Source of the DNA: Phycisphaerales bacterium
GTDB taxonomy: Bacteria; Planctomycetota; Phycisphaerae; Phycisphaerales; SM1A02
Assembly (NCBI GenBank): GCA_029260575.1
Contig: JAJDDB010000004.1
Span: 372,001 to 436,000 of the forward strand
Reading direction: 5' to 3'
DNA length: 64,000 nt
The position numbers and the translations under genes were made by a program. Position 1 is the first letter of the stretch; every line of letters starts with the position of its first letter. Below, in pieces: positions 7,014 through 15,352 of the stretch. The notes under the pieces are model-generated. The model ran no database searches, had not been told where the DNA came from, and worked only from the letters and a program-made list of their open reading frames with translations.

Positions 7014-8456
7014 ATGAGACGGTACAGCTTTACAGTTCGAACAGTTTGTTGCGGCGCGTTACTTGCGGTGGCGATTCTGGGTGTGCTGCCCGGATGCTCA
7101 CAGAATATCACGAATCCACTTGTGGAATTGCAGTCGCCGCAGATCACGACGAATCGGCAGATGACTGCGATGTCGATGCTGGATGATGATCCGACCAACG
7201 AGTCGTATATCAATACGCTGCATCAGATCATTTGGCGGCCGGGGTATACGCAACGGGTGCGTGAAGCGGCGCTGTTGCGCTTAGAGCAGCATGATCCGGA
7301 TGGATTGCAGCGCACGCTTCGGCAGCGCGTTCCGAACATGAACACGTGGGCGTGGCTGGAGCGGTGTTGTGAGATCATTGCGGAGCGCGGCTGGGTGCAG
7401 CAGACGCCGACGCTGGTGAGCAGTTGGTCGCGGCCGACGATGGATGTGACGATTGACACACAACGGCCGGAGTATCTTGCACTGGTGCAACTGCATGGCA
7501 AAGACCGCGTAACGGATGTTGTGTTCGAGACATTCATGCAATCGAACAAGGTGTCGCAGCAAGGCTTGCGGACGCGCTGCTGGAATCTGCTGCACCGATT
7601 GGGCGAGCGGCAGCGTTTGATTGCGCTGCTGGAAGATGTTGATGCGTCGCCGGAGGACTTGATGCTCAATGATCTTCGGGCGGGCGCACGTGAATTCGGG
7701 ATTGTGCCGCGCAATCGTGAAGAGATCTTGTGGCTTCGCAAGATTCGCCAGCCGGAACATGAAGCATTCTGGTCGCAGGCGGTTGAATCGATGCAACATG
7801 TATCCGTCGAACGCAAATCGGAGCTTGGGCTGCGTGATCTGGCGATTGTCGTGGCAGCGTATCGACATCAGCCGGAACTGTTGAGCGCGAGTGAGGCGGA
7901 GTTGTATCGCGCGATTGAGAAGCGCACCCGCGGGCAGCGGATGTATTCGCACAGTTCTAATTTTGACGGGAATGCATCCGGCCGAGCTGACAAGTTGTAC
8001 GGCTGGAAGAACGAACTGACGTGGAGTGATCTGGCCGCAATGACGTTGCTGTTACAGGCGCTGCAGGTTCCGGAATTGCGGGCGCACCTGTTTGATTTTG
8101 CCGAGCGCGACATTGCGGATGAGTCAACTGAATACGGCGGCGTGCTGAATCTCGATGAACAGGGGCGGTTCCAGTTCATGGAATTCATCCCGCGGGTGCG
8201 GCAACATGATCAGAAGTTTCTTGCATCGCAGGCGATGTTTGATGCGGGGTACACGGCGCTGTTTCATGTGCATTTTCATTGCCAGCGGTGGGGCAACAAG
8301 CAGTGGGCCGGGCCGGGGTTCGGCGACACGAATTACGCGGACAACACGCGGGCGAACTGTGTTGTGCTGACATGCATCGATGATGATCGGCTGAATATTG
8401 ATTTTTACCGTCACGATCGGGTAACGATTGATCTGGGCATCGCCCATCGCCCGTAG
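7014..8456 (+). CDS. Lipoprotein with helical repeats and a C-terminal HxHxH segment
   Basis: The start is ATG 7014: a basic and hydrophobic signal peptide ends in the lipobox LPGC, so the mature 480-residue precursor should be lipidated. The N-terminal two thirds look all-helical (for example REAALLRLEQHDPDGLQ) and may be HEAT-like. The last 110 residues contain EYGGVLNLDEQG, then HVHFH, then AGPGFGDTNYA and NIDFYRHD. The order Gly-Gly, HxH, then a downstream GD recalls JAB/Mov34-type metallopeptidases, although the spacing and the acidic ligand are not canonical. I do not recognise the family. A promoter region is shared with the divergent NifU-type gene. Confidence 0.75.
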   Translation: MRRYSFTVRTVCCGALLAVAILGVLPGCSQNITNPLVELQSPQITTNRQMTAMSMLDDDPTNESYINTLHQIIWRPGYTQRVREAALLRLEQHDPDGLQRTLRQRVPNMNTWAWLERCCEIIAERGWVQQTPTLVSSWSRPTMDVTIDTQRPEYLALVQLHGKDRVTDVVFETFMQSNKVSQQGLRTRCWNLLHRLGERQRLIALLEDVDASPEDLMLNDLRAGAREFGIVPRNREEILWLRKIRQPEHEAFWSQAVESMQHVSVERKSELGLRDLAIVVAAYRHQPELLSASEAELYRAIEKRTRGQRMYSHSSNFDGNASGRADKLYGWKNELTWSDLAAMTLLLQALQVPELRAHLFDFAERDIADESTEYGGVLNLDEQGRFQFMEFIPRVRQHDQKFLASQAMFDAGYTALFHVHFHCQRWGNKQWAGPGFGDTNYADNTRANCVVLTCIDDDRLNIDFYRHDRVTIDLGIAHRP

Positions 8457-8551
8457 GGAAAAGCCACCTAGCCAGACAGCTTTGAGGTCAAGAGTGCCAC
8501 GAGCCTGCAGACGAGTACTCGACGGCGGATCGGCAGAATTGGTGCTTGGAA

Positions 8552-8587
8552 TGTTTGGCTGTTTGGTTTTCTAACTGTTTGGCTTTT
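8552..8587. repeat. GCCAAACA-type short repeat cluster, copy 1
   Basis: Read on the minus strand this is AAAAAGCCAAACA followed by CCAAACAGCCAAACA. The same unit recurs at 35605-35639 and, shorter, at 10123-10142. It lies directly before the start of the M48 protease gene; the rest of 8457-8601 holds nothing recognisable. Confidence 0.6.
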
Positions 8588-8601
8588 TGACCGGCGACTG
8601 C

Positions 8602-10221
8602 ATGCAACTGTACCCGATTCTCATAGTGGCGATCGTGCTGGCAGCGGATGGTCTGGCGATCGACGGCGTCGCTGGCGACTGGCCGGGCGGCGCTATGACC
8701 GGCGTTGCGTTTGGCGGACCGATCGTTGCGCTTGCTGCGCTGTATGTGTGTATAGGACTGGCGATGCGGCGTTCGGCGAAGGCGCACACGATTCGCCCGA
8801 TCCTTCGCGCGGGGCAGTTCAGTCGGCTGGCGCGCATGGGAATCATCATCTGGCACGGCGGTGTCATTCTCGGGCTCGGCTGGTTGAGCGCGATCCGCAT
8901 GTGGACGGGCGATCTGATTCTGATTGATGAACTGATTGCAATGTTGCCGCCGCTTGTTGGAATGGTAGGTACGTGGTGGGTGGACTATCCGATTGAAAAG
9001 CGATTGCGTGATGCGATGCTGATTCGCAGACTGGATCGCGGGGCAACGGTGTATCCGACTCCTGGACGGGCAGCGTATGTGATGATGCAATTGCGCCTGC
9101 AAATGCTGCCGCTGCTCGTGCCGCTGCTGCTGATCGCAATGGTCGGCGAAGTTATTCGCCTTATGGCAGAGGGAGTTGTTGATACGGAAATGCGGCTGTG
9201 GATCAGCGAAGGCGCGACGTTACTCGCTGCGGCGGGTGTGTTTCTTGTGGCGCCGCTGCTGGCGCGGATGCTTTTGTCGGTGCGCCGGCTGGATGAGGGG
9301 GAACTTCGTCGCGCGCTGCTGGAGGTGTGTCAGGCACATCGCGTGAAGGTGCGCGAGATTCTCGTGTGGGACACCGGAGGGGTGATGATAAATGCAGCGG
9401 TCATGGGTCTGCTCGCGCCGCTGCGATATGTACTTTTGACTGATGCGATGCTGGATTCGATGGATCGTCGGGAACTGCTTGCTGTGATGGCGCACGAGAT
9501 TGGTCATGTGCGCAGGCATCACATGCCGTGGATGGTTTTGACGATGCTGGCGTCGTTGACGATTGCGACGATTGTGGTGACGACGCCCTTGACGGTGGCG
9601 TGGTTCTGGGTGCCGGGGTTTGCGGAATTCTCGCACGAGTTGGAAATCGGCGCGACGATCGCAGCTCTGGCGCTGGCGTTTGTGGCGTTCGGTTGGGTCA
9701 GTCGGCGGTTCGAACGGCAGGCGGATAGCTTCGCAGCGCAGCACATGAGTCTGTATCCGGTTGCCCTGCAGCAGACGATTGCTAACGATGCGGATGACGA
9801 TGTGGAGCTGTATGGCAAGCCGGTTGTTCGCGATGCGCCGATCGCAAGTGAGACGATTACTGCTGATGCAGTGGGCGCGCTGCAAGGCGCGCTGGGAACG
9901 ATCGCGCAACTCAACATGATTGACCCGCAGCGGCGTAGCTGGCGGCATGGTTCAATTGTGTGGCGGCAGCGGTATCTGCAATCGCTGATCGGCAAACCCG
10001 TGCATCGACTGGCAATCGACCGGGTGGTGGCGCGATTGAAGTTCGGGTCGGCTGTTGTGCTTGTGGTCGGTGTTGTCTTGCAGGTTGTGCTGTGGAGAGT
10101 GCAGGAGAAGGCCGAACAGTTGGACAGCCAGACAGCCAAACATGTTTGGGACTTGCATGATCGGGTTGTTCGGGCGGGTAACGCGGATGTTGGGTGGAGT
10201 GCTACACTCAGTGATCGGTGA
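8602..10221 (+). CDS. M48-family membrane zinc metalloprotease
   Basis: A 539-residue integral membrane protease. Several hydrophobic segments precede the active site. HEIGH (residues 298-302) supplies two zinc histidines and the catalytic glutamate, and FERQADSFA about 70 residues later supplies the third ligand, the usual M48 (HtpX/Ste24-like) arrangement. Further hydrophobic segments flank the site. The N-terminal half is longer than in HtpX and unassigned. I chose ATG 8602; a TTG five codons earlier is possible and neither has a clear ribosome site. Its 3' end codes through a copy of the GCCAAACA repeat. It is likely to act in membrane protein quality control. It ends 24 bases before dapF. 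Confidence 0.87.
   Translation: MQLYPILIVAIVLAADGLAIDGVAGDWPGGAMTGVAFGGPIVALAALYVCIGLAMRRSAKAHTIRPILRAGQFSRLARMGIIIWHGGVILGLGWLSAIRMWTGDLILIDELIAMLPPLVGMVGTWWVDYPIEKRLRDAMLIRRLDRGATVYPTPGRAAYVMMQLRLQMLPLLVPLLLIAMVGEVIRLMAEGVVDTEMRLWISEGATLLAAAGVFLVAPLLARMLLSVRRLDEGELRRALLEVCQAHRVKVREILVWDTGGVMINAAVMGLLAPLRYVLLTDAMLDSMDRRELLAVMAHEIGHVRRHHMPWMVLTMLASLTIATIVVTTPLTVAWFWVPGFAEFSHELEIGATIAALALAFVAFGWVSRRFERQADSFAAQHMSLYPVALQQTIANDADDDVELYGKPVVRDAPIASETITADAVGALQGALGTIAQLNMIDPQRRSWRHGSIVWRQRYLQSLIGKPVHRLAIDRVVARLKFGSAVVLVVGVVLQVVLWRVQEKAEQLDSQTAKHVWDLHDRVVRAGNADVGWSATLSDR
10123..10142 (+). repeat. GCCAAACA-type short repeat, copy inside a gene
   Basis: GACAGCCAGACAGCCAAACA lies within the M48 protease gene and encodes part of QLDSQTAKH. 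It resembles the intergenic clusters at 8552 and 35605, in inverted orientation to the first. Chance similarity is possible because the unit is short. Confidence 0.4.
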
Positions 10222-10245
10222 CTGCCGTATCAGGAGCGTTTCGAT

Positions 10246-11136
10246 TTGATTTCGTTTACGAAGATGCATGGTTTGGGCAACGACTTTGTCGTCGTGAATT
10301 GTCTGGGTGCGGATGCGCCTGATCGCGCGATTGATGCGGCGGTGGCCCGGGCGATGTGTGATCGGCGGCGGGGCATCGGAGCGGACGGTGTGTTATTGAT
10401 CGAGCCGGCTGTTGATGCGGATTTTGCGATGCGGGTTTTGAATGCGGATGGCACCGAGCCGGAGATGTGCGGCAACGGCATCCGTTGTGTGTGCAAGTAC
10501 GCGGTGGAGCAGGGTATCTGTGATGCCCAGCCGATGCGCGTGCAGACGGGGCGCGGCGTTCTTGAACTGGATTGGGTGCGTGATAGTGCCGGCCGGGTCG
10601 CGTCTGTGACGGTGGATATGGGGGCGGCAACGTTCGGACCGTCGGCAGTTGGGGCAGAGATAGCGCAGCTTGAATCAGTTGATGAAGCGGCTGTGCGTTT
10701 GCGCGTCGGCGGCGACACTGTGGATGCGGTTGCGGTGTCGATGGGAAACCCGCACATCGTGGTGTTTGTCGATGATGTTGCTGCGGTTGATCTGCAGCGC
10801 CTTGGGCCAGCGATTGAAACGCACGCTGCATTTCCGAAGCGCACGAATGTACACGTGGTGCAGGTGCACAACCGTGATCAAGTTACGATGCGGACGTGGG
10901 AGCGCGGATGCGGAATCACTCTGGCGTGCGGGACTGGTGCATGTGCGGTGTGTGCAGCGGGTGTTGTGACGCAGCGCACGCGGGAATCCATTACAGCGCA
11001 TCTACCCGGTGGCGATTTGCAACTGTGCTTTGAAAATGCAAACAGTCATGTGTTTATTACGGGGTCTGCAGAGGTTGTGTATTCGGGACAGTGGAGTGGC
11101 TGCAGCACGCGCGAGGCTGCGGTGGTGGGGGCGTGA
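10246..11136 (+). CDS. dapF: Diaminopimelate epimerase
   Basis: Converts LL- to meso-diaminopimelate, for lysine and peptidoglycan synthesis, in the cytoplasm. The 296-residue product has the family's normal length. It opens with FTKMHGLGNDF and contains both catalytic cysteines, in MCGNGIRC (Cys75) and LACGTGACA, plus the substrate-binding GNPH. The start is TTG 10246, supported by CAGGAG at 10231-10236 with 9-base spacing; ATG at the later Met would cut into the conserved N-terminal strand. It follows the M48 protease by 24 bases and precedes an M20 peptidase. Confidence 0.96.
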   Translation: MISFTKMHGLGNDFVVVNCLGADAPDRAIDAAVARAMCDRRRGIGADGVLLIEPAVDADFAMRVLNADGTEPEMCGNGIRCVCKYAVEQGICDAQPMRVQTGRGVLELDWVRDSAGRVASVTVDMGAATFGPSAVGAEIAQLESVDEAAVRLRVGGDTVDAVAVSMGNPHIVVFVDDVAAVDLQRLGPAIETHAAFPKRTNVHVVQVHNRDQVTMRTWERGCGITLACGTGACAVCAAGVVTQRTRESITAHLPGGDLQLCFENANSHVFITGSAEVVYSGQWSGCSTREAAVVGA

Positions 11137-11214
11137 TTGGGTGGGTAGGTGTGCTGTGACGATCGCATCGATCTTCGATCGATCGATGTGTTCAAGCGGC
11201 TGTAGGATGTGGCG

Positions 11215-12453
11215 ATGGGTTTGAACAGCAATGAAAAACGGGTCTGCGACCTGCTGGCCGGGCGAGGCAAGGAGTTGCTGCGCGACTTGGCGGAGCATGT
11301 TGCGATTCCGACGGGGCGGGGGCATGTGCCGGGGCTTCGCGCATATCGAAATGCGCTGATGGTCCGATTGCAGAAGCTGGGCGCGACGATTGATGTAATT
11401 GAAGGTGATCCGAAGCCGAAGTGGTTATCGCTGCCGGGTGATGGGGATGCGAGAACGCAAGCGGGTGGGCGTGATGGATCTGTTGATGAAAACGCTTTGG
11501 TGTTGCGGGCTGTTCATCAGACAGATGATTCCAAACTGCGGATCATGTTGTGCGGGCACATTGACACAGTACACGATCCGGCGGGTGCTTTTCAGACATT
11601 GGCGTTGGCTGATGGCGGCGCGATTGCGCGCGGACCGGGCGCTGCGGACATGAAGGGCGGCACACTGATTGCAATTGCTGTGCTGGAAGCGCTCCATGAA
11701 TCCGGGACGAAATTGAACTGGACGTACGCACTGAACAGTGATGAGGAAACGGGATCGTTTCACAGCGCGCGGGTGCTGCGCGAGATTGCAGAAGGTTGTG
11801 ATGTAGGGTTGGTGACAGAACCCGCGCTGCCCGGCGGGGCGCTGGCGATCGAGCGCATGGGGTCGGGGCAGTTCCAGATTGAAACCTTCGGAACGTCTGC
11901 ACATGTCGGGCGTGAGTTTGCCAAGGGCGTGAGCGCTGTCACAGCTTTGGCGGAGGCAATTGTACAGTCGGCTGCGATTGCGGATGTTGATGCGGGTCGG
12001 ATTTTGAGCGTCGGGCCGATTGTTGGCGGGGCGATGACAAATGCGGTTCCGGATCACGCAGCAGCGTGGGGAAATGTTCGATTTCACGATCCGGCTGCGG
12101 GTGAAGCAATCGCAGCTGCGCTGGATGAACTTGTGACAGCAGAGGATGCGCAGCCGAGGGTTGCGGTGCATCGAATGTGGCATCGGCCGGCCAAACCGAT
12201 GACGGATGCGGTACAGCGTTTGGCGGAGCGGGCGCGGGCGGCGGCAGCGGATTTGGGGCAGTCGCTGCCATTCGAAAGAACCGGCGGGGTGTGTGATGGC
12301 AATGTCCTGCAATCGGCGGGGTTGGCGGTGATCGACACGCTCGGTGTGCGGGGTGGGAACCTGCACCGCACTGATGAATTTATAGAGGTGGCCAGCCTGG
12401 TGGAGCGAAGTCAGTTATTGGCCGTGCTGCTATTGCGTTTAAACGAGGGTTAG
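11215..12453 (+). CDS. M20-family metallopeptidase (CPG2/ArgE/DapE-like)
   Basis: A 412-residue cytoplasmic dinuclear zinc hydrolase. GHIDTVHD supplies His and the Asp that positions it, GPGAADMKGG the bridging Asp, NSDEETGS the catalytic and ligand glutamates, TEPA the next ligand region, and GGNLHRTDEF the last histidine. The lid/dimer domain (SAHVGREFAKGVSA) is present. ATG 11215 is preferred over GTG 11209 because AGGA at 11204-11207 is well spaced only for the former. The pattern is closest to carboxypeptidase G2-type or N-acyl amino acid deacylases. Its position before the arginine/ornithine succinylation genes makes a succinyl-glutamate-type substrate conceivable, but nothing in the sequence decides this. 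Confidence 0.9.
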   Translation: MGLNSNEKRVCDLLAGRGKELLRDLAEHVAIPTGRGHVPGLRAYRNALMVRLQKLGATIDVIEGDPKPKWLSLPGDGDARTQAGGRDGSVDENALVLRAVHQTDDSKLRIMLCGHIDTVHDPAGAFQTLALADGGAIARGPGAADMKGGTLIAIAVLEALHESGTKLNWTYALNSDEETGSFHSARVLREIAEGCDVGLVTEPALPGGALAIERMGSGQFQIETFGTSAHVGREFAKGVSAVTALAEAIVQSAAIADVDAGRILSVGPIVGGAMTNAVPDHAAAWGNVRFHDPAAGEAIAAALDELVTAEDAQPRVAVHRMWHRPAKPMTDAVQRLAERARAAAADLGQSLPFERTGGVCDGNVLQSAGLAVIDTLGVRGGNLHRTDEFIEVASLVERSQLLAVLLLRLNEG

Positions 12454-12537
12454 TCGGGCGCGCGGGGTACGGGTTGGGCGCGGTGATTGTGTCGGCGGGT
12501 TTGGCGGTCGATATGGGGTTCGGGCCCGCTAGAATGG

Positions 12538-12568
12538 GCCGCTTGCCGCGTTGGAAGCGGCGCTTTTT
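12538..12568 (+). terminator. Hairpin with T run upstream of the aminotransferase
   Basis: GCCGCTT (12538-12544) can pair with AAGCGGC (12555-12561), followed by GCTTTTT. An inner alternative GCCGC/GCGGC hairpin overlaps it. It lies 31 bases before the aminotransferase start and 85 bases after the M20 stop, so it is either the end of the upstream transcript or an attenuator of the catabolic operon. Confidence 0.4.
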
Positions 12569-12598
12569 CGGACCTCTTACCCTACGAATGGCTTTTTC

Positions 12599-14059
12599 AT
12601 GACACCCACCACCCAGGCGACTTCGGCGGCAGGACTCGGTCTTTCTCATTTGCTTTCGAATTCGAATGTCGAGTCGGCGATCGGCACGTTGATCGATGAA
12701 CTGCGCACGGCGCAGCAGAGCTTGACCGGTGCGCAGCCGGCCAGCGGCGAGCATGTTGAAACGATGCAGAACTGGCTGGATCGCGTGGCGTCGACGAAGG
12801 GTAAGCCCGCTTTGTATCCGTACGTCGGTTCGGGATTGGGCAACGGCCCGCTGGTGCAGCTTGAAGATGGCTCTGTGAAGTGGGACATGATCAACGGCAT
12901 TGGTGTGCATATGTTCGGACACAGTGATCCGGCGATGGTGGAGACGGCGGTGCGGGCCGCAATGACGGACGTCGTGATGCAGGGCAATCTGCAATTCAAC
13001 GCAGATTCAATTCTCTTCAGCGAATTGCTGCTGGAGCAGGCAGGCAGCGACAGTCGGATCGAGCATTGCTTCCTGAGCAATTCGGGTGCTGTTGCCAACG
13101 AGAGCGCGCTGAAGATCTGCATGCAGAAACGCGGCGGTGTCGCGCCGCGCATCATTGCGTTTGCAGATTGCTTTATGGGGCGCACGACGACGATGGCGCA
13201 GATCGGTGACAGCGCAGCAGGGCGTGTGGGCATTCCGTTGAACACACAGGTTGATTACATGCCGTTTTATGACCCGGAGCACGGCGTGCGCTCGATTGAA
13301 TATGCGGTGTATCACCTGGAGCAGCAGATCGCGCGCTATCCGGGACAACATGCGTGTTTCGTAATGGAACTCGTGCAGGGCGAAGGCGGGTTCAACATTG
13401 CCCCGCGCGAGTTCTTTGTGCCGCTTATGGAAGTGTGCAGGCAGAACAATATTCCGGTGTGGGCGGATGAAGTGCAGACGTTCGGCAGAACCGAACAGAT
13501 GTTCTATTACCAGCAACTCGGACTTGGTGATTACATTGATATCGTGACGATCGGCAAGATGTCGCAGGTGTGCGCGTGTCTGTACACCGCGGATATGAAC
13601 CCGAAACCGGGGCTTTTGAGCGGGACGTTTGTGGGTTCATCGGTTGGGCTCAACGTCGGACGACGGGCGCTGCAGCGGCTGCGCGATGGCGGGTATTACG
13701 GCAGTGATGGCAAAATTGCTGCGCTCCAGAAGGCATTTCGGCAGCACGCAAAAGCGCTTGTCGATAAACATCCGGACTGGTTCGGGCCGGTGCCGCATTA
13801 TTCGGGCACGCATCGACAAGCAAGCGGTTTGTACGGCGGAGTCGGCGGGATGATGCGCCTGACGCCGTTCAGTGGTGAGAAGGGGCGGATTCTGAAGACG
13901 TTGCACACGATGTTCGAGCGTGGTGTGATTGCGTTTTACTGTGGGCATGGGCCGTTTCACATTCGCTTCCTGCCGCCGGTGGGTGTGATGCAGCCGCAGC
14001 AGTTTGGTGAAGTGTTTGAAATATTTGAAGCATCATTGGCGGCAGCGGCGGCGGAGTAG
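12599..14059 (+). CDS. Class-III PLP aminotransferase, AstC-like role inferred
   Basis: A 486-residue fold-type I aminotransferase. WADEVQTFGR holds the Asp that contacts the pyridine nitrogen, TIGKMSQ the Schiff-base lysine, and SNSGAVANESALK the cofactor phosphate region. I start at ATG 12599; no clear ribosome site precedes it. The gene heads a run with astA and astD on the same strand with gaps of about 95 and 63 bases, so N2-succinylornithine (or ornithine) is the likely amino donor and 2-oxoglutarate the acceptor. It is about 80 residues longer than enterobacterial AstC and closer in build to lysine/GABA-type class III enzymes, so substrate specificity is inferred from context only. Confidence 0.85.
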   Translation: MTPTTQATSAAGLGLSHLLSNSNVESAIGTLIDELRTAQQSLTGAQPASGEHVETMQNWLDRVASTKGKPALYPYVGSGLGNGPLVQLEDGSVKWDMINGIGVHMFGHSDPAMVETAVRAAMTDVVMQGNLQFNADSILFSELLLEQAGSDSRIEHCFLSNSGAVANESALKICMQKRGGVAPRIIAFADCFMGRTTTMAQIGDSAAGRVGIPLNTQVDYMPFYDPEHGVRSIEYAVYHLEQQIARYPGQHACFVMELVQGEGGFNIAPREFFVPLMEVCRQNNIPVWADEVQTFGRTEQMFYYQQLGLGDYIDIVTIGKMSQVCACLYTADMNPKPGLLSGTFVGSSVGLNVGRRALQRLRDGGYYGSDGKIAALQKAFRQHAKALVDKHPDWFGPVPHYSGTHRQASGLYGGVGGMMRLTPFSGEKGRILKTLHTMFERGVIAFYCGHGPFHIRFLPPVGVMQPQQFGEVFEIFEASLAAAAAE

Positions 14060-14155
14060 GCGGTACAGTGAGCCGCGACGGTTCCGCAATGTTCTGGATT
14101 ATGTAAGATTCTGCAGAAGTGCGATGCCGCAATCGGCAAGAGGATTTTGAAACGT

Positions 14156-15289
14156 ATGTATGTGATTCGTCAGGCCAAACTCGACGATGCGCCGACGCTG
14201 CTGAAGCTTGCGAAGATGGTGCATTTCATCAATCTGCCGGCTGATCCTGATGTGATTCAGCGCAAGATTTCGCGCTCACGTCGGAGTTTCGACGGCCAGG
14301 CAAAGGATGTGCGCGAGCGCGAGTTCTTGTTCGTGACTGAAGACACTTCCACGGGCAATGTAGTGGGCACGAGCACGGTGGTGGCGGCAAACAGCTGGCC
14401 GGGCCGGCCGCATACATATTTGCAGGTGCGCAAGCGCGAGCCGTTTAGCACCGACCTGAACACCGGGCAGGTGCATACTACGTTGCAGCTGGCGGTTGAT
14501 GAAACCGGCGCATCGGAAATCGGCGGGCTGATTGTTTCGCCGGCGTATCGCAGACATCCGGAAAAAATCGGTGCGATGTTGAGCATGATCCGGTTTCACT
14601 TCATCGGTCTGCATCGCAAGTGGTTCAACGATCGGATCATGGCGGAGATGATGGCGCCGCTGACGCCTGACAGCCGCAATACGTTGTGGGAATATCTGGG
14701 CAGGCGGTTTATCAATTTGTCGTATGCCGAGGCGGATTTGTTCTGTCAACAGTCCAAGGAATTCATCACGTCGCTGTTTCCCAAGGAAGAGATTTATGTT
14801 TCGCTGTTGCCGGCTTCGGCGCGGAATCTGATCGGCAAGGTCGGTCCGGAAACTGAACCCGCCAAGGTAATGCTGGAACGGTTGGGGTTTCGGTTTCTCG
14901 GGCATGTTGACCCATTCGACGGCGGGCCGTATCTGGAAGCGAATGCAAGTGACATTGCACTGGTATCAAACACGGCTACATCGAAACTGGCGGCGCCGCA
15001 GAAAGAACTGCCAACGCTTGGGTTTGTCAGCGCGCAAACATCGCGCGGGTTCCGGGCGCTGCGGACGAATTTCGCAGTGGTAGGCGACAGCGTGTCGATT
15101 TCTGCGGAGGCAGCTGACGCGCTGAAGGTAGGTCCGGGCGAAGCGGTTGGGTATGTGCCGCTGCGGGCGGGGTTTCCCGGCAGTGAAGAGAAACACAGTC
15201 ATCAGACTGCTATGGGGCCGGTGGATGTGGAGCCGACGCCGGATGGTGCGATGGCTTCCAAGGCCGCATCGCAGCAACCTGCATCGTGA
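14156..15289 (+). CDS. astA: Arginine/ornithine N-succinyltransferase
   Basis: Transfers succinate from succinyl-CoA to the alpha-amino group of arginine (or ornithine in AruF/AruG-type enzymes), step one of the succinyltransferase route. The 377-residue product matches the family along its first 290 residues: IRQAKLDDAPTLLKLA, EIGGLIVSPAYRRHP, AEMMAPLTPDSRNTLWEYLGR, LFPKEEIYVSLLP and FLGHVDPFDGGPYLEA. The family is usually about 340 residues; here a tail of roughly 90 residues ends in a Ser/Ala/Gln-rich low-complexity segment. ATG 14156 is chosen over TTG 14147 because AAGAGGA at 14138-14144 is too close to the TTG. It lies between the aminotransferase and astD. Confidence 0.93.
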   Translation: MYVIRQAKLDDAPTLLKLAKMVHFINLPADPDVIQRKISRSRRSFDGQAKDVREREFLFVTEDTSTGNVVGTSTVVAANSWPGRPHTYLQVRKREPFSTDLNTGQVHTTLQLAVDETGASEIGGLIVSPAYRRHPEKIGAMLSMIRFHFIGLHRKWFNDRIMAEMMAPLTPDSRNTLWEYLGRRFINLSYAEADLFCQQSKEFITSLFPKEEIYVSLLPASARNLIGKVGPETEPAKVMLERLGFRFLGHVDPFDGGPYLEANASDIALVSNTATSKLAAPQKELPTLGFVSAQTSRGFRALRTNFAVVGDSVSISAEAADALKVGPGEAVGYVPLRAGFPGSEEKHSHQTAMGPVDVEPTPDGAMASKAASQQPAS

Positions 15290-15352
15290 TGCTATTGTTG
15301 TGCATCGATTTGGATATGCACCGAGTTTCAGAAAACAGGATCGAGTTGACCA

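Noticed and set aside
11425-12366. 313-residue minus-strand frame opposite the M20 peptidase
   Set aside because: The plus-strand frame has all catalytic motifs; the minus frame is Arg/Cys/His-rich and motif-free.
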